From the NCBI GenBank assembly GCA_037043235.1, contig JAWRVZ010000112.1:2046001-2110000 (forward strand): a stretch of 64,000 nt of DNA, written 5' to 3'. How positions within the stretch are numbered: the stretch's first letter is position 1; each line of letters starts with the position of its first letter. Positions 12,156-24,618 of this stretch are shown one piece after another. The stretch comes from Rhodeus uyekii. Taxonomy: Eukaryota > Chordata > Actinopteri > Cypriniformes > Acheilognathidae. Made by a program: the position numbers and the translations under genes. The notes under the pieces are model-generated. The model was given only the letters and a program-made list of their open reading frames with translations, was not told where the DNA came from and searched no databases.

Positions 12156-12479
12156 AGTTTTCACTCTAATCCAGTGTAAACTGTTCAAGCAGAGCGCATT
12201 TCAGCTGATATCACCTTCTTGTTGTGCGATCTCTGCCTGGTCTTTACTGCTTCAGTGATGTTATAGAGCCTGAACATCTCTCTGTCACTGAGGTTAGCAC
12301 TTTTGTTTTTGAAACTCTCAAAAACACATTCATGCACTTATGCCTGCCCCTCTTAAGTAGAACAATGCTATACTATGCTATGCTGCATAGCATGATAAAC
12401 TTCTCAATAATCCAAATGCACAGGCTGCCAGGTAAATTTACCACTGAATAGAAAGTCCTTCGACTCTGAGACCTGAAAT

Positions 12480-12596
12480 TGCAAGATTGTTTAAACACAC
12501 CTCCTCACCTCCAAAGCGGCAGCGTCACAGCCGCTTGCAGCTGCTCACGGACCGGTCCGCGAATTTGATCCACCGGGGGTTGGGGACCACTGGTCT
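12480..12596 (-). mobile_element. hAT-type non-autonomous end, copy 1
   Basis: Read on the minus strand it starts CAGTGGTCCCCAACCCCCGG and continues through a GC-rich segment shared with 52145-52255 (GGATCAAATTCGCGGACCG, then CAAGCGGCTGTGACGCTGC). The terminal motif is typical of hAT elements. The other end was not found. Confidence 0.55.
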
Positions 12597-12599
12597 AGA

Positions 12600-15500
12600 T
12601 GTAATACATTTACTTATGATGAAGAAAAAAGAAATGCTTCAGAGCAGCTCATGATAGTCTTTGTGCTAGCACACACTGTATAAATTATATTTAATTTAAT
12701 TAAACATTTTATGGCTGACCCCTTTCTTCGTCTACAATCACCTCATTGTCTTTGTCTTAATTAGAGGCACAGGTTGACAAAGATTTCCAACCTCTTAATT
12801 AAGAAATGGAAGAGACTTTCTTTTCTTTCTTTGGTCACTGTGTCATCATGCAGATGCTTTTATCTAAACTGTCTCTAAGTGGCGTTCAATATAAGGTGGA
12901 CGCTCATTACAATTGCATTATTAGTTTTGCTTGATTGCTTCTTGGTGTATTGAAAACAAATAAAAGGCTTCTGTGAGTAAGCGCATTGTTGCATTTGAAT
13001 CGTGAGCTCCTCTGCACAACAATTCATTAGCTGTGATCAAAGCTAAAAAGGAACTTCGAAATTGCTTGTGGCACGTAACACTATCTCAGTTCAAACGCAG
13101 AGTATTCAGCCTAAATATTTCAATCATATCTCTTGAATAAAACAATATCCTTTGAGATCTGAGAGTTCGAAGACACACTTATTTAGGTCTTTGGCTTCAT
13201 CATGCTCCCAGATCATCAGAAATGAAGCCGTTGCTTGATGTTGAACGTTTAGAAGAATCTATAATGATTCTGAAAGTTTTAACAGTAATCTTCACATTAC
13301 TGTTACATGGGAATATTTTAACTCAATGTAACTTAATGACTAAGCACTGTAAAGCGATTATGTAAAAGAAAAAAAGGAAGTCAGTTAACGTCTGCTCAGT
13401 CACTGAATTATCCTTTGACTGAAGTTAGTAGACTGAACAGATAGAACAAACTGTGAGGAAAGTGTCACATCACATGAAGAGGGATGACAACACCATGACT
13501 CCGAACAGAAGGGAGTGAAAGGGCTAGTTGCGTGACTAAGAGTGTGATGCGTTTGGCCTTGAATTAATTAATTAATCATTACATCATACCCGAGGAAAAA
13601 AAAAAAGTTGTTTGACTAAGAGTGGGAAGCGTTTGGCCTTTAATTAATTAATTAATCAATCATTGCATCATCATACTCAAGGAAAACAAAAAATACAAAC
13701 TGATCATATAGTTTCTTGTGTGGAGCACTTTGACTCATTGTTCAGAACAATGTACATTCATTTAAAAACATATTTTTCGATTTAAAAAAAAAGTTACATT
13801 ACTTTTTTTTCCCAGATCTAGAAATCAAACTTTTAAAAACCAGGTTGCCCAAAAGCATGGGAATCCTAGTTCTTTAAATATTATTGTAAAATTATTTTTT
13901 CTCCCCGTCACTGTAAATAATTTATCATTTAGATCAAATAGAAGCCCCTTAGTGGGTCCCAACCTATATTTACTATAGATTGGGAAAGCACTCACTTATA
14001 TTATGTTAAAGCAAGAATAAAAATAAGTGAATATGCATACCCGTTGTAAGAGCATTTTTTAAGCACGTAAGAACTAAACGCGTAAGTAAAACCCAGTGTT
14101 TACTGAGAATGCAACACATTAATATGCAGAGGGACTGTCAAACTACACTAGCATCAACTCATTCAAATTCCAATTTCCAAATATTCAGAAGGGAATCTTT
14201 TATAACATAGCTGTGCAGTTACAAGTGCTTTAATTTACAACCCGTCATCCAATTTATTGTCGTCTGTACCTAAATGGCTCTGGCATTATGCTGATGTCCT
14301 ATTGGAAAACAAATTCTTTTTTTATTACAATAACAGTGTGCAATGTAAAATATTTGAATCCGGTGTGCCTGCTTACACTCTTTGTATCACAAGCATGTAG
14401 AGCCCCAAGTATTAACGTACTTCATGTGTTTCTAATTCTGGATTGTTTGGATGAGGGTCCAGTAGTACTAATGATCTCTTAAGCTATTCTGCCTTACCTA
14501 GCAATTTAAGATGGCTATACAATTTGTTTTCTCCATTATTATTTTTTTCCAATGGAGGTTAACATTTTAAATGCAAAATACAATGTCTTTATTCTCTGTA
14601 GTACTAGACTTTGTTTCAGCCTTCAGCGTGGCATGTTGACAGACAGGACTCAGTGCACAGAAACATTCCCATACAGGTGTTTGAGTTGATAATGCAGAGC
14701 ATTTGGCAAAATGCAGAAACAGCTAGACACAAACACTTTAATGTGCTTGGCAGACAGAAAGTTGTGGTTCCCAGTGGCTTCTTGCCAAATGAGAGACATG
14801 TTAAATCGTGCAATCATGCACGTGTTCTGTTTAGATGTGTAAATCATTAATTATGTACAGGCAGGGGCTAATTCAATTCACTTCCCTTTCCAGGCTGTTT
14901 GTTTTTGAAGCCACTGAATGTGTTGTGCCTGTAATAAAGATGCCACAGGTTGATGGCTTGTGCACAGTTCTCTGGGTAATTGTTATGAAATCTCAGTACA
15001 TATGAATGTATTTACAGGAGTGACTCTCACTTTCCATAAATGGGGTATAAACGAGTCTTCTGTGTTCCCCCCTCCCCCAGAAAAGTATCATTGAAAGGAG
15101 GTGCTTTACCTTTACAAAATCACGATAGTTTTCTACATTTTCACATTTATTTAAAATTAGACTTTAGCAACCTCATTAACAACAGTTTGGAACATCAATA
15201 CAGTTTTGTGTGTGAATGTTTTCATAAACATTAGTTTGGGGTATTTTTAAAAGAAATTAATACTTTTATTCAGCATTAATTAAATTGTGGTGGGTTTTTT
15301 TGTTGCAATTTTGTCATTTTACTAAAAAAATGGTTTGTGCTACATTCTCAACAATACTGATTGATATTTGTATCAATAAGAGTTTCTTATGCTTGTTTGA
15401 TTTTTGCCCACACAGTTTTAATTGAGTTGTTTGTTGTCTTTCCATTCTCTTGTATTTTCCATGCATAGTAATTCTCTCAGGGCCTGTTGGGTATTATCTG

Positions 15501-16285
15501 AACTGCTGGCAGAGACTAAGACAAGATACATTTTGATTTTACTCAAGCAAAGCAGAAACTTTACACAAACAGTGATGGGTTTCATCTAGCATGACATGAA
15601 TTGTTTTATATGGCACAGCAAATGTCTGCAGCCACCAGGCATTTAGACATTTACAATTCTAATGAACTAGAATCTTCTCAGAAACAGAAACGTTAGTCAC
15701 TAACTATTTTGTCATTAAAGTTTAATAATTAGGGCTAAAACATTGTGACAGCATTTACCCAAACTGCTTTGTTGAAAGCACTAGCTGTTTACTGCTTGCA
15801 CATTTGATACATTCATCCCAGTGCCAGAACATCCATTTGGCAGAGGCATTTTCTTGATTTTAAAGGTAATGTTTTCAGTGACTATACTTTTGTAAAAATT
15901 TTTAATAAATACATTTAAAAAAATACCCACTGCAGCCAACCAAAAGTTAAGGGGAATGAATTTTAATATTTGTGTCCTCCATGGTTATAATGATTGTCAT
16001 TACGCTAATGGTGCCAGTCAAGCAATTTGTTTTGCTTAGTTTTTGCAAAACATTATTTGAGCTGCCAGTCATTTTGTGAATTCCAACTCACTCCCCAGTT
16101 CATTTAGTCTGTATTGAGATGATTAATGTGGTCCTTGAGGACTGTCCATCACGTTGGCTCAGTGTTATTGCACAATTAACCAAGTAAATGGACACAGACA
16201 CACACACGCAGTTGTGGTCAGACTTATTGGCACCCCAGGTAAATATGATCACAGATACATAAGTGGGTTTCATTTTAGTGTACAA
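12600..16285. other. Mostly unique intron sequence
   Basis: No coding exon recognised. It includes two high-complexity stretches at 12715-13160 and 14590-15030 that look unlike repeats and might be regulatory, a tandem duplication at 13540-13690, and a repeat fragment near 15238-15285. The open frames at 14288-14850 and 15040-15234 show no domain. Confidence 0.5.
13536..13690. repeat. Two-unit tandem duplication with TTAA runs
   Basis: A unit of about 75 bp (GACTAAGAGTG...GCGTTTGGCCTT, then (AATT)n, then CATCATAC and an A-rich tail) occurs twice in a row with minor changes. The first copy is about 13534-13606 and the second about 13614-13690. Confidence 0.8.
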
Positions 16286-16288
16286 AAA

Positions 16289-16380
16289 ATGCATTCAAGG
16301 AACACACTGAATGTGTTTTTGCTTTCCTTAGGATCAAACCCATGACATTGGTGTTGTAAGCACTGATTGAGCTAGAGGAA
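16289..16380 (-). repeat. tRNA-derived SINE fragment
   Basis: GCATTCAAGG...GCTTTCCTTAGGATCAAACC...GATTGAGCTAGAGGAA is a diverged copy of the tRNA-head half of the SINE at 39739-39880, in the same orientation. The B-box is mutated. Confidence 0.6.
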
Positions 16381-16384
16381 AGCT

Positions 16385-17180
16385 TCTTTAGAAGCTGTTT
16401 TGTCCCACATCCAGGTGATTTTCATCCTCTTGTCAAAATGCTCACTAGTTTTTCTTGACCAGCCACAGCACTTTACATTCCACATTGAGAGCTCATAACT
16501 ATGCTTTTTAAATTCTGCTTTGGACATTGTGACCATTCACATCCATCACATTAGCAGCATCCAAATCTGATTTACCAGATCCAGCCATTTCAACAATATC
16601 CTTCTTGGTTGCTGTGGAACATAGCTCCTTCAATCTCTTTATTTTCACTAAAGCCCACAAAATAGTATCTAATAATATAGCTAATGCACCTGCCACATAG
16701 TTGTTTAATGAAGTATGCACTGGGAATAATGAATATAAGATTAGTATGAACACGTCTGAATGGTTTGGCATGATTTATTGTGTCATGGCAAATTATTGTA
16801 TTGAAATGTGGAACACATGCATTAGTTTTACACTCCTAGCACAACTACCCAACATGCATGCAAAAAATATATACAGTATATCTATTTTTTGTAATAAAAA
16901 GTGTGGTCACAATTTTGATTAAGGACCAATTCTTATTATTAACAAGAACTTTTGCCTCAAAAAATTAATTAATGCATATTAATAGTTAGTAAGGTAGTGG
17001 TCAAGTTTTGGTATTGGGTAAGATTGTAGAATGGTCATACAGAATAAGGTATTATTATGTGCTTTTTAAGTACTAATAAACCACCGATATACCAGTAATG
17101 TACATACTAATAAACAACTATGTAATAATGAGAATTGGACCCTAAACTACGGTTACCAAAAATTTGAATAAAGTGTGAAG
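16385..17180. other. No recognised gene
   Basis: AT-rich intron sequence. The minus frame at 16508-16771 is open but has no recognisable domain. Confidence 0.5.
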
Positions 17181-17184
17181 ACAC

Positions 17185-17300
17185 CAACGTTCCAATGTTT
17201 GAAATTGTCTATGAAAGAACAGAACTCACCCAGGCTGTATTTATTTGATTGAAAATACAATAAAAAAAAAAAAAACACTCAAATGTGTATTTGTTACTCA
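17185..17300. repeat. Dispersed DNA-repeat fragment
   Basis: CAGGCTGTATTTATTTGATTGAAAATACA and the flanking sequence resemble the fragment at 23238-23490 and belong to the same widespread fish repeat. Confidence 0.4.
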
Positions 17301-18009
17301 GTGTATACTTTACTTCGATCAGGCTGTATTTTTTATTATATGCCAAGGATAAAGTTAAACAATTGTTTCTTTCTCTCTTTGCCTCAAAGCGTGACCTTGG
17401 ATAAAATGTTCACATTCATTTCTATGCGTGTAATTATTTTTTAGCTCAGTGTGTTCTTTTTCAATTCCTCATCCTCTGAAACATCTCTTTCAATGACTGA
17501 CTCACTCTACTGAGCCACCATATTTTATTGTGAGTGTAGAAATACAAATTGGCAAAGGCAAATTCAACCATTTTCTATAGCTGTCTGTAATGATACCCAG
17601 AATCAGAAAACATTAACAATTTGTATTAAGAAGCACTGAAGTTGATCAAATAGGTGAGTATGGAAAATAGTGATTGCACTGGAGGACAGTAACTTGAATA
17701 GATTAACCGTCTTTCTATTTTTCAGGATATTGGTGGATATCTGTGCTGCCGAAGTGGAGTGAATAGCACACACCTCAGTTGCCAGTAACAGGTGAGAAAC
17801 ACATTGGTTTGGTGAGTGCAAGGTGACAAGATAGTTAGTTGGTGGAGATAAGAGCTGAAAAGTAGAACTTGGTACAAAGGAACATGAATTATAATCTTCA
17901 CAGGTAAGTAGAGCGCAGGTAAGTACTCATACATCCGCATCGAAGACCAGACAATGACTGAGGCTGAGGTGTATGCTTATAGCAGTGTGATTTGTGAGCT
18001 GATGGATGA

Positions 18010-18450
18010 TCAGGTGCAGGTGATTAGTATTTTGGCGATGGGAATTGTTGTGAGAGAGTGACAGTGGAAGCTGGTGTACCAGCTGACAGTGGAAGCTTCC
18101 ATGGAACCAGGTTCTATGTAAGTGGGAGACACGGGTATGTGATAAGGTTTCAGCAGTGGTAAGTGAAATGTGGCGTGGTAATGTGCAGGTAATTCAATGT
18201 GACCAGGTTGACCTTGCAGATGATAATAAAGGGGCCAATGTACCGGGGACTCAGCCACACCTTTTGCTCAGGCTTATAGGTAGGAGCATCAGTCTTGGCA
18301 TCGGTATGTTCCTTGTAGTTTCTAGTCCCAGACTCTCTCACTCTCCCAGAACCAGTAGGCAACCGGTGGAACATCAAAAGGTTCCCTGGACCATGGAAAC
18401 AGAGTGCGCATTGAAATGGTGTCAGACCAGTGTCATGTTGCTTGAGGGAG
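18010..18450 (-). pseudogene. Gypsy pol C terminus (post-integrase)
   Basis: Two overlapping minus frames carry KVWLSPRYIGPF, then TTPHFTY, then FHLPLLKPYH. This is a degraded form of the gypsy integrase C-terminal module (KVWL..RYIGPF......HP.FHVS.LKPY). A frameshift separates the halves. The MITE at 18454-18730 interrupts the same coding region. Confidence 0.75.
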
Positions 18451-18453
18451 TTA

Positions 18454-18730
18454 CAGTCAGGTCCATAAATATTGGGACAACGACACAATTCTAATCTTTT
18501 TGGCTCTATACACCACCACAATGGATTTGAAATTAAATGGGGGGCACATATACAAACTCTTGTAACTCCTACACCGTTCACCTGATTTGGATGTACATAC
18601 CCTCAAATTGAAGCTAAAAGTCTGCAGTTAAAGCACATCTTGTTCATTTAATTTCAAATCCATTGTGGTGGTGTATAGAGCCAAAAAGATTATAATTGTG
18701 TCGTTGTCCCAATATTTATGGACCTGACTG
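18454..18730. mobile_element. Palindromic MITE with TA target duplication
   Basis: A 277-bp element whose two halves are near-perfect inverted repeats of about 90 bp or more. The left end is CAGTCAGGTCCATAAATATT and the right end is its reverse complement. TA dinucleotides flank both sides (18452-18453 and 18731-18732), as in Tc1/mariner-type MITEs. It has no coding capacity and lies inside the gypsy pseudogene, so it is younger than that element. Confidence 0.9.
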
Positions 18731-19689
18731 TATGAGCTTACTTGGACCACCGACTCCAGGAGTTCTAGTGGCTGTGACAGAAGGTTCTGAGGAAGTTACC
18801 AATCTCTTGGATTTGCCCATTGATTTAGGGATGCTGGCCAAAGGAGAAACTAATGGTCACACCTAGAAGGGCAAATAATAATTTCCAGACACAGGAGATG
18901 AACTGTGTGCACAGTCAAACACTATGTTCTAGAAGAACAAAGTTGCAAAAAACTTAAATATCAATTCAGTAGTTTCCACAGCAGTGGGAAGACTCTTAAG
19001 ATGTATGAACCAACATGTCTTTAAAAAGTGTTCAACAATAATAAGGATGTAGGTATTATCGTCGGAGGAAGGTATATCAGTGGTGAAATCCACTCCTAGG
19101 TGTGCTCATGGTTGCTGAGGTACAGGCAGAGGAAGGAGTTTGCCTGCTGGTAAGGGGCGTGAGGACTTTGATATGGTACACTCCTTGCATGAAACTTTAG
19201 ACGTTACATTGCTTTCTTAGACACCTGAAACAATATTTTATGTTTACTACAGTTGGGTGCACACATGGCGGAGTAGTTTTAACTGCATTGGCCTCAGAGA
19301 GTTGCTCCTCGATTGACCACTGGATAAAGCTGACAATAAGGCTCGAGGGAAAAATGTGTTCTCGAGATTCAATGACTTGGTCTGGAGCAAACTGACATAC
19401 ACACGCTGACTTGATGGGGATCTTCCCTGGTGTTCTTTGAGCTAGGTTTGTATGAAATGGTGATATTGAACATCAGTGCCCAGTTAACTGGACAGGGATT
19501 AAGGCATTTTGTTTCTCAGTGATATTCTGGGTTCTTGTGTCTTAGAGATATTCTGGTCAGTAAAACATTGTGAAGGGGTAACCATCTCCTTATTGCCAAT
19601 GCTACCATTCAGAGCTGGCTTTATAGCCAAGGGTTCACTATTACCAAAGTCGTAATTCTTTTCCATTTGGCTGAGTTCCTTAGAACAGA

Positions 19690-19885
19690 AGTCATATGGG
19701 ATGAAGCTTCATTCAGCAGATGTCCCTTGCTGCTGAGATACCACCCCTCCTACTTCTGTGGTGGAGGCATTGACTTCCACAATGCATGGTTTATCTAGGT
19801 CAGGATGTATGAGGAACAGTGTTCTGGTAATGGCCTTCTTCAGCATTTGCATGACTTCTGTGGCCGCTGGAGTCGAGGCCAGAAA
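19690..19885 (-). pseudogene. Gypsy RNase H fragment
   Basis: On the minus strand the sequence reads a helical segment, then LIHPDLDKPCIVEVNAS followed by TEVGGVVSQ. This corresponds to the N-terminal RNase H motif of gypsy pol (PxxxxPFxxxxDAS.xGxGAVLSQ), with the catalytic Asp replaced by Asn. It lies downstream of the YVDD fragment, as expected. Confidence 0.7.
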
Positions 19886-20069
19886 CTTTGGCTCACCTTT
19901 CAGGAGACTGATTAAACAGTTGATGATGGATCTGAAATTGTGGATGAAACTATGTTAAAAGTTGGCTATTTTTTTTTACTGTAAGAAGGAACAAGCCAGT
20001 TGTGGACTATAACTAATGTTATATCCAGAGAACTGCACAAAGTACTAAAGGAACAGACATTTCACCACT

Positions 20070-20267
20070 TTAAGGAATAGGCTGAATTTTTTGCAGGCAT
20101 TGGATGACCTCAGAAACGTTTTGCCAGTGTTCAGCCAAACTCCAGGAGTACACTAGGATGTCATCAACATAGACTAGCATGAACAGGTGGAGGTACTCCA
20201 CATGAATGTGTGCATGGAATCCTAGAATTTGGACGGGGTGTTGACCCAGCCATACAGCATGACGCAA
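20070..20267 (-). pseudogene. Gypsy reverse transcriptase fragment
   Basis: The 65-residue frame contains LVYVDDILVYS, the catalytic YxDD box of a reverse transcriptase, followed by SLAEHWQNVSEVIQCLQK, which matches the helix after the box in Ty3/gypsy RTs (usually LxEHxxHVxxVLQRL). The upstream palm and fingers are lost to frameshifts. It sits within the minus-strand retrotransposon bounded by LTRs at 17.64 and 21.14 kb. Confidence 0.8.
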
Positions 20268-21144
20268 TATTAAGAGTGGCCTCTAGGGGTCAAAAAATTG
20301 GTCTTCCAATCCTTTCCTTAATTTGTGCAAGGGCTCAAGCCTCTGTCCATCTTGGCCAAGAAGAAGAAACTTGAAACAGCAGGGGACGTAGAACGACGGA
20401 TATCCTTGCTGGAGAGCCTCCTGAATATACTCCATTGTCTTTTGTTTAGGCATGGAGAGTGGGTATGTTTTACCCCAGGACGATGTCAGCTATGGATTTC
20501 TCCAGAACCAGAAATTCTATGTTTTGCACATGGAGGAGACATACTCGCAATAGTACTGGTTCAACACTACCTGTTGGTATCCCTCCACACAAGGGGCTGA
20601 TCCTGATGAATGCATTTCTCCAATTCAGTGGCATCATCTATGCAGCAAGAAATGAGTGCTCATTCCATCTACTTGCAGCAGCTAATGTACATAAAGGTTA
20701 AGCATAATCGTTAATGGAACCATTTACCTTGTTTCAGGTGATTCAATTGCTCACCAATACTTGAATGTTCCACAGGTTTAACAAATACTTTACGGAAATG
20801 GAACACAAAAGCATTAATGGCTGTCACTGGGTCAATTTGTTGCCAAACCATTTCCGTTGAATGCTAATAGTGATCTTTCCTGTGCAATAATGAAGCAGAT
20901 TTAACTGGTCAATATTGAGAATCATGATGGCACTGGAGGACAGTAACTATAGATTGAACGGTCTTTCTATTTTGGAAGATATTGGTATATAATGGGACTG
21001 TAGGAGTGGAGGATGGATAACACACACTTTCAATTGACAGGTGAGATCCATTGTTGGGGAGGGTATAGTGAAAAGGGAGTGAGTTGCTGAAAACAAGCTG
21101 GAGAGGACAACTTGGTACAAAGGAGCAGGAATAACAATATATCA

Positions 21145-23235
21145 ACACAGTATCTGAAAAGACCCATTACTTTGTATCGTCAATTGGCTGATCATGTTTG
21201 GTTGTGAATAGGACAGTCATCATTATTCTATAGAGTTAACAGATAGTATATCGACATGATCACTACTTCAAAGGGAGTTTTGTTTCTATGAGTTTTTGTT
21301 GAATGAGTGACATTTGATGCAATGCAACACTAAATTAAAATGTTTTCTCTTTTGCACAATTTTTGATATATCAATCAGATATTGTGTAAGAGTTTTTTCT
21401 TGAACGATTTTTATTAAATATGTATTGTCTTGGATATGATTCAGACAAGTCATCCATGATTCATGAGTCAAGCTGATTTTTGTTTCTGAGAAGGAACAAT
21501 ATTAAAATGTGTTATCACTCCCAACTGAAAAATTACACACCAGTAACTTCATAATTCAGATCACACTGTGGCATTTATGTTGTTTACACATCAGAGACAC
21601 AATGACGGCCACAACTATGATTAATCACATACGATGGAATCACCATATGGTTATGGATTTTTACTTTTATTGCAAACAGTTATTTGGTGTTCAGAAAAAG
21701 CAGTTTGCATAGGTTTATTAGAGAAAATATTTGCTGAGGTTTATCTAACCCAAACATGTTTTGGGGCATTTAATATCTGTGTGTTTGTTTTGAGATGATC
21801 TAATGTATGACCATGCTACTAAATAGTACATCAGCAAATTGTACTTTGTAAGCAAATATAAACATGTATTCATATGAGCACTTTTAAGTCTTTTGTTTAC
21901 TGTATAGCACAACCATGTTTGCTTAATATTACTAGCCTGCACATAAATGGGAAAAAAAAAAAAAAAACGATGGATGGCACGTAGCCACTTCTTCCTGCTA
22001 TGGTAAAATTAAGCCAAATTACAGCTTGTTTTTATAGCATGTAATAACTAACTAAACCCAAACTTATTGCAAAAAAAGAAGGCTTGAACATACGCCAACG
22101 TCATAAGAATGATCTGAAATAACAGAAACCATAAAAAAAAAAAAAAACTTTAAAACTTTAGAATACTGTGCAGTCATTAATGAATAACTGCACAGGAACA
22201 AATATGTAACACACTGTTAACATAATTTACAGCGATTTACTGCAGAGCAAGAACTGAAAGTAATAGTCTGTTACTTGATTTTGATGATTGATACAGATAG
22301 TTTTGAGATCTCGAATATGAGCCAGATGCTAAATGTACTTTGAAAATGAGCTCTGATGAGAACAGTGATGGTGATAAAACATCTGCTCAAGCTGAACTCT
22401 CCCAAGCCCCAAAAGGTAACAAAATATGTACAGTCATTATTCCAGCCTTCAGTGTCAAATTAAATGATAAATGCTGAAAACTGTCTTTACTGTCACTGTC
22501 ACAAATTTAGCTCATGTGGAGAAAAATCATTAATTTATTTCTCAAAAGGACAAAACAAAACATAACATAACCTTTGTAGGGTAGATTACCTCAATGTTTT
22601 CAAAAATGGACCAACCCCATTATATTTTATTTTTATTTTAATAACACTTTTAAATGAGAACTAAATTTCATCTTTCTTTCCATTATAATACAGAAATGCT
22701 TTGTTTCTCAAACACCATTTCATCTCCTCTTATTCAACACTTGTAGCTCAGGAGGTCTTCAGTAAAGCTGGTGAATGTCTTTGGCAGATCAGGTGTCGGA
22801 GTGAGAGTCTCTACAAAAACACTCTTCTGCCTTATGTATGACACTGACATCTCACTGGCACTAACTCTGTTGCTTTATTAAGATTTGAGATATTACTATG
22901 CAGAAAATGTAATTAAATTCTAGCAACCTCAACCCTTCTCCCTGTGACTTTAGTGGCTGCAAGACAAAAAAAATTACACAATTAACATAAATACATCATC
23001 TAACATGGCAGGTCATATAATATTTATACCCAAGATCAAATGATTACTTATTCCTTTTTCCTGCATGGATACATAATCTATGGAGAGAGCATCGTGAACC
23101 AAAATTAGAACTGAACTCACTCTAAGGGAAGAATAGCAGCATTACCACTTCTACTGTATCTCTCATAGTCAGATAAGAAATATTTATAGTAAGAAGTCTC
23201 AGGTGTGTAGTGAAGAAGAGCTATATCCAGATATA
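21145..23235. other. No recognised gene
   Basis: AT-rich intron sequence. Short A-runs lie at 21950-21966 and 22132-22147. The segment at 22150-22215 resembles 1966-2010 and is probably a shared repeat. No coding exon was recognised. Confidence 0.5.
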
Positions 23236-23237
23236 CA

Positions 23238-23490
23238 ATACTGTTCAAAGGTTTGGGGTCAGTATTTTTTTTCTTAAACAAGGTTGCATTTAATTGATCA
23301 AAAATACAGTAAAAATTTTAATATTACATAATATTTTTACATTTTTAAATGCAATGTTCACTCCAGTCTTCAGTGTCACGTTATTCAAAATAACAGCATT
23401 TTTTTTAAACGAATGTTTCTTTAAATGTCTTCATTATCAATTCTGATCAATATAATGTACCCTTGCTGTATACAAATTCATAAAATGAAT
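23238..23490. repeat. Dispersed DNA-repeat fragment
   Basis: Begins ACTGTTCAAAGGTTTGGGGTC and continues with the GATCAAAAATACAGTAAAAA core of a very common fish repeat, then CTTCAGTGTCACG and CCTTGCTG. No TIR pair or coding sequence was seen. Confidence 0.6.
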
Positions 23491-23549
23491 TTACTTAATG
23501 ACATATTCCTTATAATATTAATACTTTTAAACTCTGTACAATCACACAT

Positions 23550-24060
23550 TAGTCTTGGCTGGTCGCTGTGCATCAAGTGATCAACTGCTAGATTCAAACG
23601 TGTTTCCGCGTGTTGGCTAGAGCTGAGCCAGAGACGGAAATGCTCAGTGCTTGTCACATATCACAACTATTCAGTGTTTTTAGCCAGATACAGTTTACTT
23701 TAAGTTTCAGACATTTAAAATACAAACAAGTACTGTCGAATCAATACAAGTATAGTTTGAAAAATACACATTGATGTCCATGGATGCAGCAATGACAATC
23801 CATGTAATTATGAATTGCCGAGGTGTATTATTATCAGATACACATTGTGTAGTTAATATATAATTTACCCTATTATTCTCCCACTTCACAGGCCACTTAA
23901 TTTAATGTATTTCTGGAGAAGAGTATAACTTTACATGTTGTAAATCCAATTGTCTGAACTGCAGCGCAAGGTAACATGTCGGCACACATCGCGCGCTATT
24001 GTAACTTGATCATTATAAAGGTTTTTAAACAACAATACACATGTAGTTACACATATTTGA
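23550..24060. repeat. Unclassified dispersed repeat, copy A
   Basis: Shares GTTGGCTAGAGCTGAGC, ATCACAACT.TTCAGTGTTTTTA and the downstream TGATCATTATAAAGGTTT with copy B at 51930-52315. Copy A lacks the hAT-like insert found in B. No open frame or LTR was identified. Confidence 0.55.
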
Positions 24061-24618
24061 GAATCGAAAAATCAGGTAGTCAATGAAATTACATTTTTTC
24101 ATAAAAAAGGTCAAATTTAAAATTAAAAATAAAAGCGATATATCTTCCAAGTAATGCTATTGTGGCTGTGTTGTGCCACGAGATTAAAATGATGTGTCGT
24201 AATGGAAATAATAAGGTGATGCATTCTAAATTAACAGTTGCCATAAACTCACGCTTTGGGGTTTCAGATTACTCATGTATCTAGTCATTAAGAGTTATTT
24301 CTTCATTTTATATTTGTGTCTATAAAATAAAGAAATAACTGTAAAGCGTTTCAAATGTTTACTTATATCTTACTAATATTTTATTATATTAAATGTATAC
24401 TCTTTATTGTATATAGGAATCGACCACAGTCAACATATTTAGACAAGTTTTTTGAACACCGATTTGTTTTAGACACTTTAATATACCTTTCAACGGCAGC
24501 TGTCACAGTGAACAGTCCTCCGTAGTCTAGACCGTCCCGTTTATTAATGCTCAGTCCGACCTTCGCGGCTTTCGAAGGATGCAGCTTCTGAATTGGGACA
24601 AAGCTTCAGTCGGCCTAT

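Larger units (their letters stand above)
17640..21140 (-). mobile_element. Ty3/gypsy retrotransposon, degenerate, with both LTRs
   Basis: Two related LTR blocks in direct orientation bound the element: about 17640-17910 and about 20895-21135. They share GCACTGGAGGACAGTAACT, GGTCTTTCTATTTT-like, and CTTGGTACAAAGGA segments. Between them the minus strand keeps, in the order expected for gypsy pol, a reverse transcriptase fragment with YVDD (20070-20267), an RNase H fragment (about 19700-19880) and the post-integrase C terminus (about 18050-18450). Many stops and frameshifts show it is long dead. The LTRs have diverged substantially. A palindromic MITE is inserted at 18454-18730. Confidence 0.8.

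Noticed and set aside
18156..18494. A + strand frame of 112 codons
   Set aside because: It is the shadow of the minus-strand gypsy pol remnant and runs into the MITE.
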